Shown here piece by piece: positions 39,948-49,737 of a stretch of 64,000 nt of DNA; position 1 is the stretch's first letter, and every line of letters starts with the position of its first letter. Source of the DNA: Hamadaea tsunoensis DSM 44101 (lineage in GTDB: Bacteria > Actinomycetota > Actinomycetes > Mycobacteriales > Micromonosporaceae); assembly GCF_000428945.1 (NCBI RefSeq), contig NZ_AUAX01000022.1, positions 62,001-126,000 of the forward strand. Direction: 5' to 3'. Made by a program: the position numbers and the translations under genes. The notes under the pieces were generated by a model. That model ran no database searches. It saw only the letters and a list, made by a program, of their open reading frames with translations, and was not told where the DNA came from.

Positions 39948-41440
39948 GCACGACCGACTACCGCATCTGGTTCCTCACCGGCAGCCAGGGCCTGTACGGC
40001 GAGGACACCCTGGTGCAGGTGGCCGAGCAGTCGCGGCGCATCGCCGCCTCGCTCGGCGAGGACCTGCCCGTCGAGGTGGTCTGGCGGCCGGTGCTGACCG
40101 ACTCCGGGGCCATCCGCCGCACGATGCTCGAGGCCAACGCCGACGACTCGTGCATCGGCATCATCGCCTGGATGCACACGTTCTCGCCGGCCAAGATGTG
40201 GATCTCGGGCCTGGACGCGCTGCGCAAGCCGCTGCTGCACCTGCACACGCAGGCCAACGTCGACCTGCCGTGGGCGAGCATCGACATGGACTTCATGAAC
40301 CTCAACCAGGCCGCCCACGGCGACCGGGAGTTCGGGTTCATCCAGGCCCGGCTGGGCGTACCCCGCAAGGTGGTCGCCGGGCACGTCACCGAGCCGTCGG
40401 TGGCCGAGCGGGTGGCGACCTGGACGCGAGCGGCGGCCGGCGCGGCCGAACTGCGTACGCTGCGGGTCGCCCGGTTCGGCGACAACATGCGCGACGTCGC
40501 GGTGACCGAGGGCGACAAGGTCGAGGCGGAGCTGCGCTTCGGCGTCTCGGTCAACACCTACGGCGTGAACGACCTGGTGGCGGCCGTGGACGGGGTCGAG
40601 GACGCCCGGATCAAGGATCTCGTCCGCGACTACGAGGAGCTCTACCGCGTCGCCGGCGAGCTGCGCTCCGGCGGTGACCGGCACGACTCGCTGCGCTACG
40701 CCGCCCGCATCGAACTGGGCCTGCGCGACTTCCTGACGGCCGGCCGGTTCGGCGCCTTCACCACGAACTTCGAGGACCTCGGCGGGCTGCGGCAGCTGCC
40801 GGGCCTGGCCGTCCAGCGGCTGATGGCCGACGGCTACGGCTTCGGCGGCGAGGGCGACTGGAAGACCTCCATCCTGGTACGCGCCCTGAAGACGGCCGCC
40901 CTCGGGCTGCCCGGCGGCACCTCGTTCATGGAGGACTACACCTACCACCTGGAACGCGGCAACGAGCTGGTCCTCGGCGCGCACATGCTGGAGGTCTGCC
41001 CCACGATCGCGGCCGGCACCCCGAGTTGCGAGATCCACCCGCTGTCGATCGGCGGCCGCGAGGACCCGGTACGCCTCGTCTTCGACGCCCTGCCCGGCCG
41101 CGCGCTCGTCGTCGGCCTGGCCGACATGGGCGACCGGTTCCGCCTCGTGGCCAACGAGATCGACGTCGTCCCGCCGCCGCAGCCGCTGCCCAAGCTGCCG
41201 GTCGCGCGGGCGGTCTGGACACCGCGGCCGAACCTGCGTACCTCGGCCGAGGCCTGGATCACGGCCGGGGCGCCGCACCACACCGCGTACTCGGCGGCGG
41301 TGGACACCGAGATCCTCGCCGACCTGGCCGAGATGACGGGCGTGGAGCTGCTCGTCATCGACGCCGACACGAACCTGCGCGACTTCGCGAAGGAGATCCG
41401 CTGGAACCAGGCGTACCACCGGCTGGCCGCGGGTCTGTGA
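39944..41440 (+). CDS. araA: L-arabinose isomerase
   Basis: A 498-residue enzyme, nearly the same size as E. coli AraA (500), converting L-arabinose to L-ribulose. [22 protein letters not shown] opens as in all AraA proteins (block at 7-28). [37 protein letters not shown] and FMEDYTYHL hold the metal and substrate residues (Glu and His of the Mn site). The family is intracellular and Mn-dependent. It completes a full AraBDA pathway from L-arabinose to xylulose-5-phosphate. Confidence 0.95.
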   Translation: MSTTDYRIWFLTGSQGLYGEDTLVQVAEQSRRIAASLGEDLPVEVVWRPVLTDSGAIRRTMLEANADDSCIGIIAWMHTFSPAKMWISGLDALRKPLLHLHTQANVDLPWASIDMDFMNLNQAAHGDREFGFIQARLGVPRKVVAGHVTEPSVAERVATWTRAAAGAAELRTLRVARFGDNMRDVAVTEGDKVEAELRFGVSVNTYGVNDLVAAVDGVEDARIKDLVRDYEELYRVAGELRSGGDRHDSLRYAARIELGLRDFLTAGRFGAFTTNFEDLGGLRQLPGLAVQRLMADGYGFGGEGDWKTSILVRALKTAALGLPGGTSFMEDYTYHLERGNELVLGAHMLEVCPTIAAGTPSCEIHPLSIGGREDPVRLVFDALPGRALVVGLADMGDRFRLVANEIDVVPPPQPLPKLPVARAVWTPRPNLRTSAEAWITAGAPHHTAYSAAVDTEILADLAEMTGVELLVIDADTNLRDFAKEIRWNQAYHRLAAGL

Positions 41441-41507
41441 CTGCACTGCCTGCACTGCCCCAACTGAATCCCTCATTGTGACCGTCCCATCCCCTCAAGG
41501 AGCAGAA

Positions 41508-42497
41508 ATGATCAGTAGAAGGGCGCTTCTCTCCGGCGCGGTCGCCGCGGCGGCCGCCGGTACGCTCGCGGCCTGCGGCAAGAAGGAGTCGCCGTCGTCC
41601 TCCAGCAGCGGCGGCACCAAGCAGATCACGCTCGGCTTCTCCCAGGTCGGCTCCGAGTCGGGCTGGCGCTCGGCGAACACGTCCTCGGTGAAGGACGCCG
41701 CCGCGGCCGCCGGCATCAACCTCAAGTTCTCCGACGCCCAGCAGAAGCAGGAGAACCAGATCCAGGCGATCCGGGACTACATCGCGCAGAAGGTCGACGT
41801 CATCTCCTTCTCGCCGGTGGTCTCCAGCGGCTGGGACACCGTCCTCAAGGAGGCCCAGGCGGCCAAGATCCCGGTCATCCTGACCGACCGCCAGGTCGAC
41901 TCCAGCCAGGACCTGTGGGTCTCGCTCGTCGGCTCGGACTTCGAGATCGAGGGCGAGCGGGCCGCGCACCTGCTGGAGAAGGTCCTGCAGGGCGCGACCG
42001 GCGCGGTGAACATCGCCGTGCTGGAGGGCACGACCGGCTCCGCGCCGGCGACCCAACGCGCCGCCGGCTTCAAGAAGGTCATGGACGCCTCGCACCCCGA
42101 CTGGAAGATCGTCGCCAGCCAGACCGGCGACTTCACCCGGGACGGCGGCAAGCAGGTCATGGCCGCCTTCCTGACCTCCCACCCGGAGATCAACGTCCTG
42201 TTCGCGCACAACGACGACATGGCGCTGGGCGCGATCCAGTCGATCCAGGCCGCCGGCAAGAAGCCCGGTACCGACATCAAGATCGTCTCGATCGACGGCG
42301 TCCACGACGGCTTCGTGGCCATGGCGGCCGGGCAGATCAACGCGATCGCCGAGTGCAACCCGCTGCTCGGCCCGCAGCTGATGGACGCGGTGAAGAAGGT
42401 CCTCGCCGGCCAGACGCTGGAGAAGTGGATCAAGACCCAGGAGGCCGACTTCGTCGCGGCCGACGCGGCGGCGGCCCTGCCGAACCGCAAGTACTGA
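41508..42497 (+). CDS. Sugar ABC transporter substrate-binding lipoprotein (YtfQ-like)
   Basis: A 329-residue lipoprotein: RR-containing signal (ISRRALLSGAVAAAAAG), lipobox LAAC at about 20-23, Ser-rich linker, then a ribose-type binding fold. LGFSQVGSESGWRSANTSS, QQKQENQIQAIRDYI, PVVSSGWDTVL and ILTDRQVD closely follow E. coli YtfQ, which binds the furanose form of galactose. In this locus the natural ligand is probably L-arabinofuranose. AAGGAG five bases before ATG 41508. Starts a transport block 67 bp after araA. The combined RR and lipobox is worth noting. Confidence 0.88.
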   Translation: MISRRALLSGAVAAAAAGTLAACGKKESPSSSSSGGTKQITLGFSQVGSESGWRSANTSSVKDAAAAAGINLKFSDAQQKQENQIQAIRDYIAQKVDVISFSPVVSSGWDTVLKEAQAAKIPVILTDRQVDSSQDLWVSLVGSDFEIEGERAAHLLEKVLQGATGAVNIAVLEGTTGSAPATQRAAGFKKVMDASHPDWKIVASQTGDFTRDGGKQVMAAFLTSHPEINVLFAHNDDMALGAIQSIQAAGKKPGTDIKIVSIDGVHDGFVAMAAGQINAIAECNPLLGPQLMDAVKKVLAGQTLEKWIKTQEADFVAADAAAALPNRKY

Positions 42498-42540
42498 CCG
42501 TCCTCGCCCTCTGGGGAAACGAACGGAAAGGAGCGCCCGC

Positions 42541-44051
<1,511 letters not shown>

Positions 44052-44055
<4 letters not shown>

Positions 44056-45107
44056 GCCGGGTCGTTCGCCATCACCTGTTCTGGCCCGCGGCGATCCTCA
44101 TCGCCCTGCTGCTGTTCAACCTGCCGTTCACGCCGAACTTCTTCGCGATCCACGTGCGCAACGGCCATCTCTACGGCAGCCTGGTCTCGATCCTCATCTT
44201 CGGCACGCCGCTGATCCTGGTGGCCCTGGGGATGACGCTGGTCATCGCGACCGGCGGCATCGACCTGTCGGTCGGCGCGGTCATGGCCATCGCGGGGGCG
44301 CTTGCCTGCTGGTACATCAGCAGGCAGCCCGACCAGAACTCGGTCGGCGCGGTGCTCATCGCGGTCGCGCTCGCGCTGGCGGCCTGTGTCCTGCTGGGAC
44401 TGTGGAACGGGTTCCTGGTCGCGCGGATCGGCGTACAACCGATCATCGCGACGCTCGTGCTCATGGTCGCCGGCCGCGGCATCGCCCAGCTCATCACGGG
44501 CGGCTTCATCATCACCGTGCTGTCCAAGCCCTACGCCACCATCGGCGGGTACGCCTTCACGGCCCCCACCGGCGTCTTCATCGTGACCCTGGCGGTGGTG
44601 GCGATGCTGGCGCTGACCCGGCGTACGGCGCTGGGGCTGCTGGTCGAGTCGGTCGGCGGCAACTCCGAGGCGAGCCGGCTGGCCGGTGTCCGGGCGCGGC
44701 GCATCAAGATCATGGTCTACATCTTCTGCGCCCTGCTCGCCGGCATCGCCGGGCTGATGAACAGCTCGAACCTGTCGGACGCGGACGCCAACCACGCCGG
44801 TCTGTGGATCGAGCTGGACGCCATCCTGGCCGTCGTCATCGGCGGTACGCCGCTCACCGGCGGCCGGTTCAGCATCGGCGGCTCGGTGCTGGGCGCGCTG
44901 ATTCTCCAGACCCTGAAGACGACGATCTTCACGATCGGCATCCCGTCGCAGGCGAACATGGTGTTCGAGGCGGCCGTCGTCATCATCGTGTGCCTCATCC
45001 AGTCGCCGGACTTCCGCCGGCGCCTGATGGCCCCGTTCCGGTCGGCGCCACCGCCGCCGGCTCCGGCCGCAGTGTCCACTCAGGAACCCGTGGAGGTCTC
45101 GTCATGA
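44052..45107 (+). CDS. Sugar ABC transporter permease (YtfT-like)
   Basis: A 351-residue CUT2 permease with eight to ten membrane helices. GMTLVIATGGIDLSVGAVMAI and LDAILAVVIGGTPLTGGRFSI are the two conserved CUT2 blocks. It pairs with the next permease as YtfT does with YjfF. The C-terminal tail is Pro-rich (PPPPAPAAVSTQEP) and probably cytoplasmic. Overlaps ATPase and second permease genes by four bases each. Confidence 0.9.
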
Positions 45108-46105
45108 CCACGCTCTCCGCGTCGCCGGCGGTGTCGGCGGCCGGCCGGCTCCTGCGGGATCGGCGGCTGCCGGTCGTCGTGACCCTGGCTCTGTTCCTGG
45201 TCATGTACGCGTGGGGCGGCTACCGCTACTCGTTCGACGCCCAGGTCGCGCCGAACCTGCTGGTGAACAACTGCTACCTGGTGGTGGCGGCGGTGGGGGC
45301 GACCTTCGTCATCCTCACCGGCGGCATCGACCTGTCGATCGGCTCCGTGATCGGCTTCTCCGGCATGCTGCTGGCGCAACTGGTCGTGGTCGAGCACGTG
45401 CCGCTCGCGGTCGCCTCGCTGATCGTCCTCTTCGTCGGTACGCTCGGCGGCGCCCTCATGGGCTGCATGATCCACTTCTACAAGGTGCAGCCGTTCATCG
45501 CGACCCTGACCGGGCTGTTCCTCTTCCGCGGCCTCAGTCTCGTGCTGAGCAAGCAGGCGATCTCGATCAACGAGCCGACCGTGTCGAACCTGGCTCAGTA
45601 CCACATCCCGCTCGGCGGCGACGTGTTCCTGTCGGTCGGGGCGGCCGTCGCGCTGCTGACCGTGCTCGTGGCCGTCGTCGTGCTGCATTTCAGCCGCTTC
45701 GGCCGCCGGGTGTACGCCGTCGGCGGCAGCGAGCAGTCGGCGTTGCTGATGGGTCTGCCGGTGGCGCGTACCAAGATCACCGTGTACGCCGTCAGCGGCT
45801 TCTGCTCGGCGCTGGCCGGACTCGTCTTCGTGCTCTACATCCAGTCCGGCGACCCGCTGCACGGCGTCGGCATGGAACTCGACGCCATCGCGGCGGTCGT
45901 CATCGGCGGCACGCTGCTGACCGGCGGTACGGGCTACGTGCTGGGGTCGCTGCTCGGCGTACTCGTGCTGGGGTTGATCAAAACGATCATCTCGGACGAG
46001 GGCACGCTCAGCTCGTGGTGGATCAAGATTTTCACGGGTGTGCTGCTGCTGCTCTTCATCCTGCTGCAGCGGGTGATCGGCGCGCGGGGGAGCGCACGAT
46101 CCTAA
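45104..46105 (+). CDS. Sugar ABC transporter permease (YjfF-like)
   Basis: A 333-residue CUT2 permease. VILTGGIDLSIGSVIGFSGM and LDAIAAVVIGGTLLTGGTGY are the family blocks; GGSEQSALLMGLPVARTKI is the cytoplasmic loop contacting the ATPase. Together with the YtfT-like protein it makes an asymmetric membrane channel, unlike RbsC-type homodimers. That asymmetric layout supports a furanose-sugar importer like YtfQRT-YjfF. Confidence 0.9.
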   Translation: MTTLSASPAVSAAGRLLRDRRLPVVVTLALFLVMYAWGGYRYSFDAQVAPNLLVNNCYLVVAAVGATFVILTGGIDLSIGSVIGFSGMLLAQLVVVEHVPLAVASLIVLFVGTLGGALMGCMIHFYKVQPFIATLTGLFLFRGLSLVLSKQAISINEPTVSNLAQYHIPLGGDVFLSVGAAVALLTVLVAVVVLHFSRFGRRVYAVGGSEQSALLMGLPVARTKITVYAVSGFCSALAGLVFVLYIQSGDPLHGVGMELDAIAAVVIGGTLLTGGTGYVLGSLLGVLVLGLIKTIISDEGTLSSWWIKIFTGVLLLLFILLQRVIGARGSARS

Positions 46106-46171
46106 ATGGATGTACAGTGATGTATTGATTCGAGCGCGACCGGGCCGCGCCTTCTCCGAGAGGAAGAAAGC

Positions 46172-47506
46172 ATGGCCCGGTCCCTCATCTACGTCGCCCT
46201 GGTCGCCGTCCTCGGCGTGACCGCCGCGGCACCCGCCTCGGCACATCCGTCCACGACGGCACCGTCTACAGCGGACGGACTCGCCCGCCCGGCCGCCGAC
46301 GATCCCGCCGCCCGCGGTGCGACCGCCCCGATCGGAGGCGTCGTCCCCGGTCTCACCGGAGCCGCCGCCCAGCAGGCTGCGGGCGCCGCGGCCGCCCAGT
46401 TCAAGGCTTCGCGGCTGGCGAAGGCGTCGCTCGCCGCCGCGCAGTTGCACACCACCTGGGGCGTCGACCTCCCCAACTCCGCCAGCGCCGGCCTGCACGC
46501 GACGCAGAGCGTCCTCACCGGCATCACGACCACCGGCGGGGACTACGTGTACGCGCCCACGGCCATCCCGGCGTCCGGCGCGTGCATCGAGATGACGACC
46601 GCGTACACGCCGTCCGGATCCAAGCTGTGGGCCTGGGACTGGTGCGGCGGGCGGGACGGCGTCGGCAAGATCGTCAACCTCGACGCGTCCTTCCTCGCCA
46701 CGTACACCACGACGGTCAACGGGCGGGCGGCGTACAGCCTCGACGAGCACAGGACGTCGACGACCGCGAACACCTGGACGGCGTACCTGTACAACTACCA
46801 GACCCACGTCTGGGACGCCTTCTTCACCAGCAGCGGCACCTACGACCTGCCGCAGTTCCCGTTCGGCTGGAACATGTTCGAGATCTACACGTCGGTGAAC
46901 CCGGCGACCGGGGCCGGCTACTACTGCAAGGACGTGGCCGGCAAGGTCTTCGAGAGCAGCTCGGTCCAGGTTCTCGCCGGCGCCACCTGGGTCGCGGCGG
47001 CCCCCGGCAACTCGCAGGTGGACCCGGCGGGCACACCGTCGGGGAGCGCGTACGACTGCCCGAGCCTGAGCTTCACGCTGGCGCACGCCAACGACCACTG
47101 GACCGCGCAGCTGTCCGGCGGCTCGACGGCGACCGGCTACGAGGCGGAGGCGAGCGCCAACACCCGCGGCGGCCAGGCGGCGGTACGCAGCTCGGCCGGA
47201 GCGTCCGGCGGCGCGGTGGTCGGCTACGTCGGCAACGGCACGGCGAACTACCTGCAGATCAACAACGTCACGGGCACGGCCGGGGCGCACACCCTGACCA
47301 TCTACTACGCGTCCGGTGAGAACCGCTCGGCGACCGTGAGCGTGAACGGCGGCACCGCCACCACCGTCAGTACGCCGGCCAGCGGCGGCTGGGACACGAT
47401 CGGCTCGGTCACGACCACCGTCACGCTGACGGCCGGCAGCAACACCATCCGGTTCGGCAACCCGTCGGGCTGGGCCCCCGACTTCGACCGCATCACCCTC
47501 TCGTAG
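46172..47506 (+). CDS. Secreted protein with C-terminal CBM35-like domain
   Basis: The 444-residue protein has a Sec signal (ending APASAHP), an Ala-rich region to about 95, an N-terminal beta-rich domain of unknown family (about 95-310) with IEMTTAYTPSGSKLWAWDWCGG and four likely disulfide Cys, and a C-terminal CBM6/35-type module (about 322-444, GYEAEASANTRGGQAAVRS ... NTIRFGNPSGWAPDFDRITL). No catalytic residues recognised. AGAGGAAG precedes the ATG by about six bases. It follows the furanose importer by 66 bp and probably belongs to the same regulon, perhaps binding arabinan at the cell surface. Confidence 0.72.
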   Translation: MARSLIYVALVAVLGVTAAAPASAHPSTTAPSTADGLARPAADDPAARGATAPIGGVVPGLTGAAAQQAAGAAAAQFKASRLAKASLAAAQLHTTWGVDLPNSASAGLHATQSVLTGITTTGGDYVYAPTAIPASGACIEMTTAYTPSGSKLWAWDWCGGRDGVGKIVNLDASFLATYTTTVNGRAAYSLDEHRTSTTANTWTAYLYNYQTHVWDAFFTSSGTYDLPQFPFGWNMFEIYTSVNPATGAGYYCKDVAGKVFESSSVQVLAGATWVAAAPGNSQVDPAGTPSGSAYDCPSLSFTLAHANDHWTAQLSGGSTATGYEAEASANTRGGQAAVRSSAGASGGAVVGYVGNGTANYLQINNVTGTAGAHTLTIYYASGENRSATVSVNGGTATTVSTPASGGWDTIGSVTTTVTLTAGSNTIRFGNPSGWAPDFDRITLS

Positions 47507-47543
47507 CGCCCTGCCGTGTTCCGGTAGGGCGTCTCGGTAGGGC

Positions 47544-47624
47544 CTTGATCCCGTTTGGATCAGGGATCGCCACGTAATCTTGGACCAAGATTCGGGTGAT
47601 TTCCCTGATCCAAACGGGATCTTG
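47544..47624. repeat. Palindromic repeat A, copy 4
   Basis: 81 bp between two tandem plus-strand genes. The left outer end is CTTGATC and the right GATCTTGG, so this copy mixes the ends seen in copies 1-2 and 3. Confidence 0.9.
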
Positions 47625-47690
47625 GAGGGCGCGCGGGGGAGCGCGGGATCTTGCGGGTGCGCTTTCCGGTGAAAGAGGGTCGGATTCCGG

Positions 47691-47728
47691 GGAACATGTA
47701 TCCAGCCGGGACGCGGCGCCCCTAGATT
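47691..47728 (+). promoter_or_regulatory. Candidate promoter region of the protease-sigma-CHAT operon
   Basis: GGAAC at 47691-47695 resembles the -35 of ECF sigma promoters, and TAGATT at 47723-47728 resembles a housekeeping -10. Their 27-bp spacing means they belong to different promoters if both are real. Low confidence. Confidence 0.3.
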
Positions 47729-47762
47729 CGTGAGGGACCCATCCGTCACCCCGGGAGTGATC

Positions 47763-48713
47763 ATGGCCGGCAAGATCGAGTTGTTCTCCGTCAAGGACAC
47801 CCACGGCCTGCCGTTCCGGCCGCTGCAGGCGTGGCTGCCCGCGCCGCGCAGACGCCCGGCGGCGGATCTCCCCGGCGGCCGGCGGCCGGTGGTGGCGCTC
47901 GTCGACACGGGCGTGGCCGACGACCATCCCTGGTTCGCCGCCGGCACCGACGATCCGGTCGTCGTCCCCGCCGCGGGGTGGACCGCGGACGGCTCCGGGA
48001 CGCGGTGGCACGGCACGTTCGTGGCCGGCTTGATCCACCAGAACGGGCCGGACGCGCGGATCCTCTCCCTCCAACTGGCCCAGAGCGCTCTGGGCTACAT
48101 CCTGGACGACCAGCTTCGCGCCGCGCTGCAGTGGCTGCTGACCTATCACGAGGGCGGCGGGCAGGTCGACGTCGTCTGCATCCCCGTGGGCTTCCGCAGG
48201 GACGCCGCCACCCATGACGACACCTACATCGACGAACTCGCGGTGCTGATCACCCAGCTGTCCGCGCGCGGCGTGACCGTGCTCGCCGCCGCCGGCAACA
48301 CGGCGGTGGAGCCGGGCGCCGGAACGGGACTCGTCTATCCCGCGGCCTCGGCGTCGACCGGCACTCCGCTGACGGCGGTGGGCGCCCTCACGCTGTCCGG
48401 CGACCACTGGGAGGACAGCCTGGGCGGGATCGGCGGCATGGTCTGGTACCCGGGCGTGAGCGTGGTGAGCACGGCACCGGTGGTGACGGCCACCGCCGAC
48501 CAGACTCAGGACAGCACCGACGACCTGGGTGCCGACGTCCACCACGAACAGCTTCCCCCGGAACTCGTCGGGGCCCGGTTCGGCGTCGGCAGCGGCACGT
48601 CCTACGCGGTCGCCGGCTACGCCGGAACGGTGGCGCAGGCCGTGGCGCTCGGCGTACCGGTGGCGGGCCTGCTGCCCTTCGCGGCCGGGGAACGCGGGGA
48701 AGAACCGGCATGA
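47763..48713 (+). CDS. Cytoplasmic S8 (subtilisin-like) serine protease
   Basis: A 316-residue subtilase with a complete triad: Asp48 (VVALVDTGV), His83 (TRWHGTFVAGLI) and Ser280 (GSGTSYAVAGY), plus oxyanion Asn179 (AAAGNTAV). There is no signal peptide or propeptide, so it acts inside the cell without the usual activation by cleavage. GGGAG six bases before ATG 47763. Its stop overlaps the sigma-factor start (ATGA), and the next two genes also overlap, ending with a caspase-like CHAT protein. Two different proteases and a sigma factor in one operon suggest a proteolytic signalling cascade. Confidence 0.85.
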   Translation: MAGKIELFSVKDTHGLPFRPLQAWLPAPRRRPAADLPGGRRPVVALVDTGVADDHPWFAAGTDDPVVVPAAGWTADGSGTRWHGTFVAGLIHQNGPDARILSLQLAQSALGYILDDQLRAALQWLLTYHEGGGQVDVVCIPVGFRRDAATHDDTYIDELAVLITQLSARGVTVLAAAGNTAVEPGAGTGLVYPAASASTGTPLTAVGALTLSGDHWEDSLGGIGGMVWYPGVSVVSTAPVVTATADQTQDSTDDLGADVHHEQLPPELVGARFGVGSGTSYAVAGYAGTVAQAVALGVPVAGLLPFAAGERGEEPA

Positions 48714-49279
48714 CCACCGAACGGGGGGAGCGGATCGGCGGCCTGCTGCTGCGGGCCCGGGTGGGCGACCGCTCGGCCCTCGAAGAGATCGTGCGCGAGC
48801 TGAACCCGCTGCTCTGGCACGTCGCCCGGGCGCAGGGGCTGGGCACCGAATCGGCGGCCGACGTCGTGCAGACGACCTGGCTGGAGTTCCTGCGCAGCCT
48901 GGCCGACATCCGGACGCCGGCCGCGCTGACCGGCTGGCTCGTGACCGCCGCGCAGCGCGAGGCCTGGCGCGTACGCGAGCGTGAACGCAACCGCGCGGTG
49001 CCCGATCCGGAGGCGGTCGAGGCCGCCGTGTCGCCGGAGCCGCCGGTGGACGAGGCCCTGCTGGCCGACGAGCGGGCGCGCGTGCTGTGGCAGGCTGTCG
49101 AGCAGCTGCCGGAGAAGTGCCGGTGCCTGCTGCGGGTGGTGGCCATGGCCGACCGCCCGGACTACGACCTCGTCTCGGAGGCGCTGGCCATGCCGCGCGG
49201 GAGCATCGGACCGACCCGGGGGCGATGCCTGGCCAAACTCCGCGAGCAGCTGCTCGCCCACCCCGCTTGGAGCCGGTGA
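48710..49279 (+). CDS. ECF-type sigma-70 family RNA polymerase sigma factor
   Basis: A 189-residue sigma factor with only regions 2 and 4. Region 2: ALEEIVRELNPLLWHVARAQGL and ADVVQTTWLEFLRSL (core binding), then ALTGWLVTAAQREAWRVRERERNR (-10 reading). Region 4: LWQAVEQLPEKCRCLLRVV and ALAMPRGSIGPTRGRCLAKLREQ (HTH reading -35). It has no fused anti-sigma and no recognisable zinc anti-sigma gene beside it; the 152-residue protein encoded next may take that role. ATGA overlap with the protease gene and one-base overlap with the next. Confidence 0.88.
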   Translation: MTTERGERIGGLLLRARVGDRSALEEIVRELNPLLWHVARAQGLGTESAADVVQTTWLEFLRSLADIRTPAALTGWLVTAAQREAWRVRERERNRAVPDPEAVEAAVSPEPPVDEALLADERARVLWQAVEQLPEKCRCLLRVVAMADRPDYDLVSEALAMPRGSIGPTRGRCLAKLREQLLAHPAWSR

Positions 49280-49737
49280 TGGACGACGACGACAAGCTCC
49301 TCCAAGAACTGCGCGCCGTCTACGAGACGATCGACCCGGTGCCGTCGGACCTCACCGAGCGGGTCATGTTCGCCCTCGGGCTGGACGGCCTCGACGCCGA
49401 GGTGGCCCGGCTGCAGGACGAGGTGCTGATCGGCTCCGGCGCGCGGGCGTCGGACCGGACCCGGACCATCACGTTCGACTGCGTCCGGCTGAGCATCATG
49501 ATCTCCGTGGCGCCGATGCACGAAGGGCTGCGCATCGACGGCTGGCTCGCCCCGCCCGGCGAGCTGGACATCGAGCTGCGTACCGCGCCGGCTCAACCGG
49601 AGGAGGCCGCCGTCCTGCGGGAGGCCACCGCCGACGCCGGGGGCCGGTTCGTCTTCGAGAACGTCCCGCACGGGCTCGTCCAGATCGTCGTGCTGTTCGA
49701 CGAGCATCCCGTGGTGACTCCGAGCATCGTCCTGTGA
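49279..49737 (+). CDS. Unknown protein between sigma factor and CHAT gene
   Basis: A 152-residue soluble protein. Residues 1-40 are helical (LLQELRAVYETIDPVPSDLTERVMFAL); residues 55-150 look like a beta sandwich (RTRTITFDCVRLSIMISV, LRIDGWLAPPGELDIEL, GGRFVFENVPHGLVQIVVLF) similar to carboxypeptidase-regulatory or transthyretin-like folds. No catalytic motif. Its position between sigma factor and CHAT protease, with one-base and four-base overlaps, suggests it is an inhibitor of the sigma factor or the protease substrate. That is inference only. Confidence 0.7.
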   Translation: MDDDDKLLQELRAVYETIDPVPSDLTERVMFALGLDGLDAEVARLQDEVLIGSGARASDRTRTITFDCVRLSIMISVAPMHEGLRIDGWLAPPGELDIELRTAPAQPEEAAVLREATADAGGRFVFENVPHGLVQIVVLFDEHPVVTPSIVL

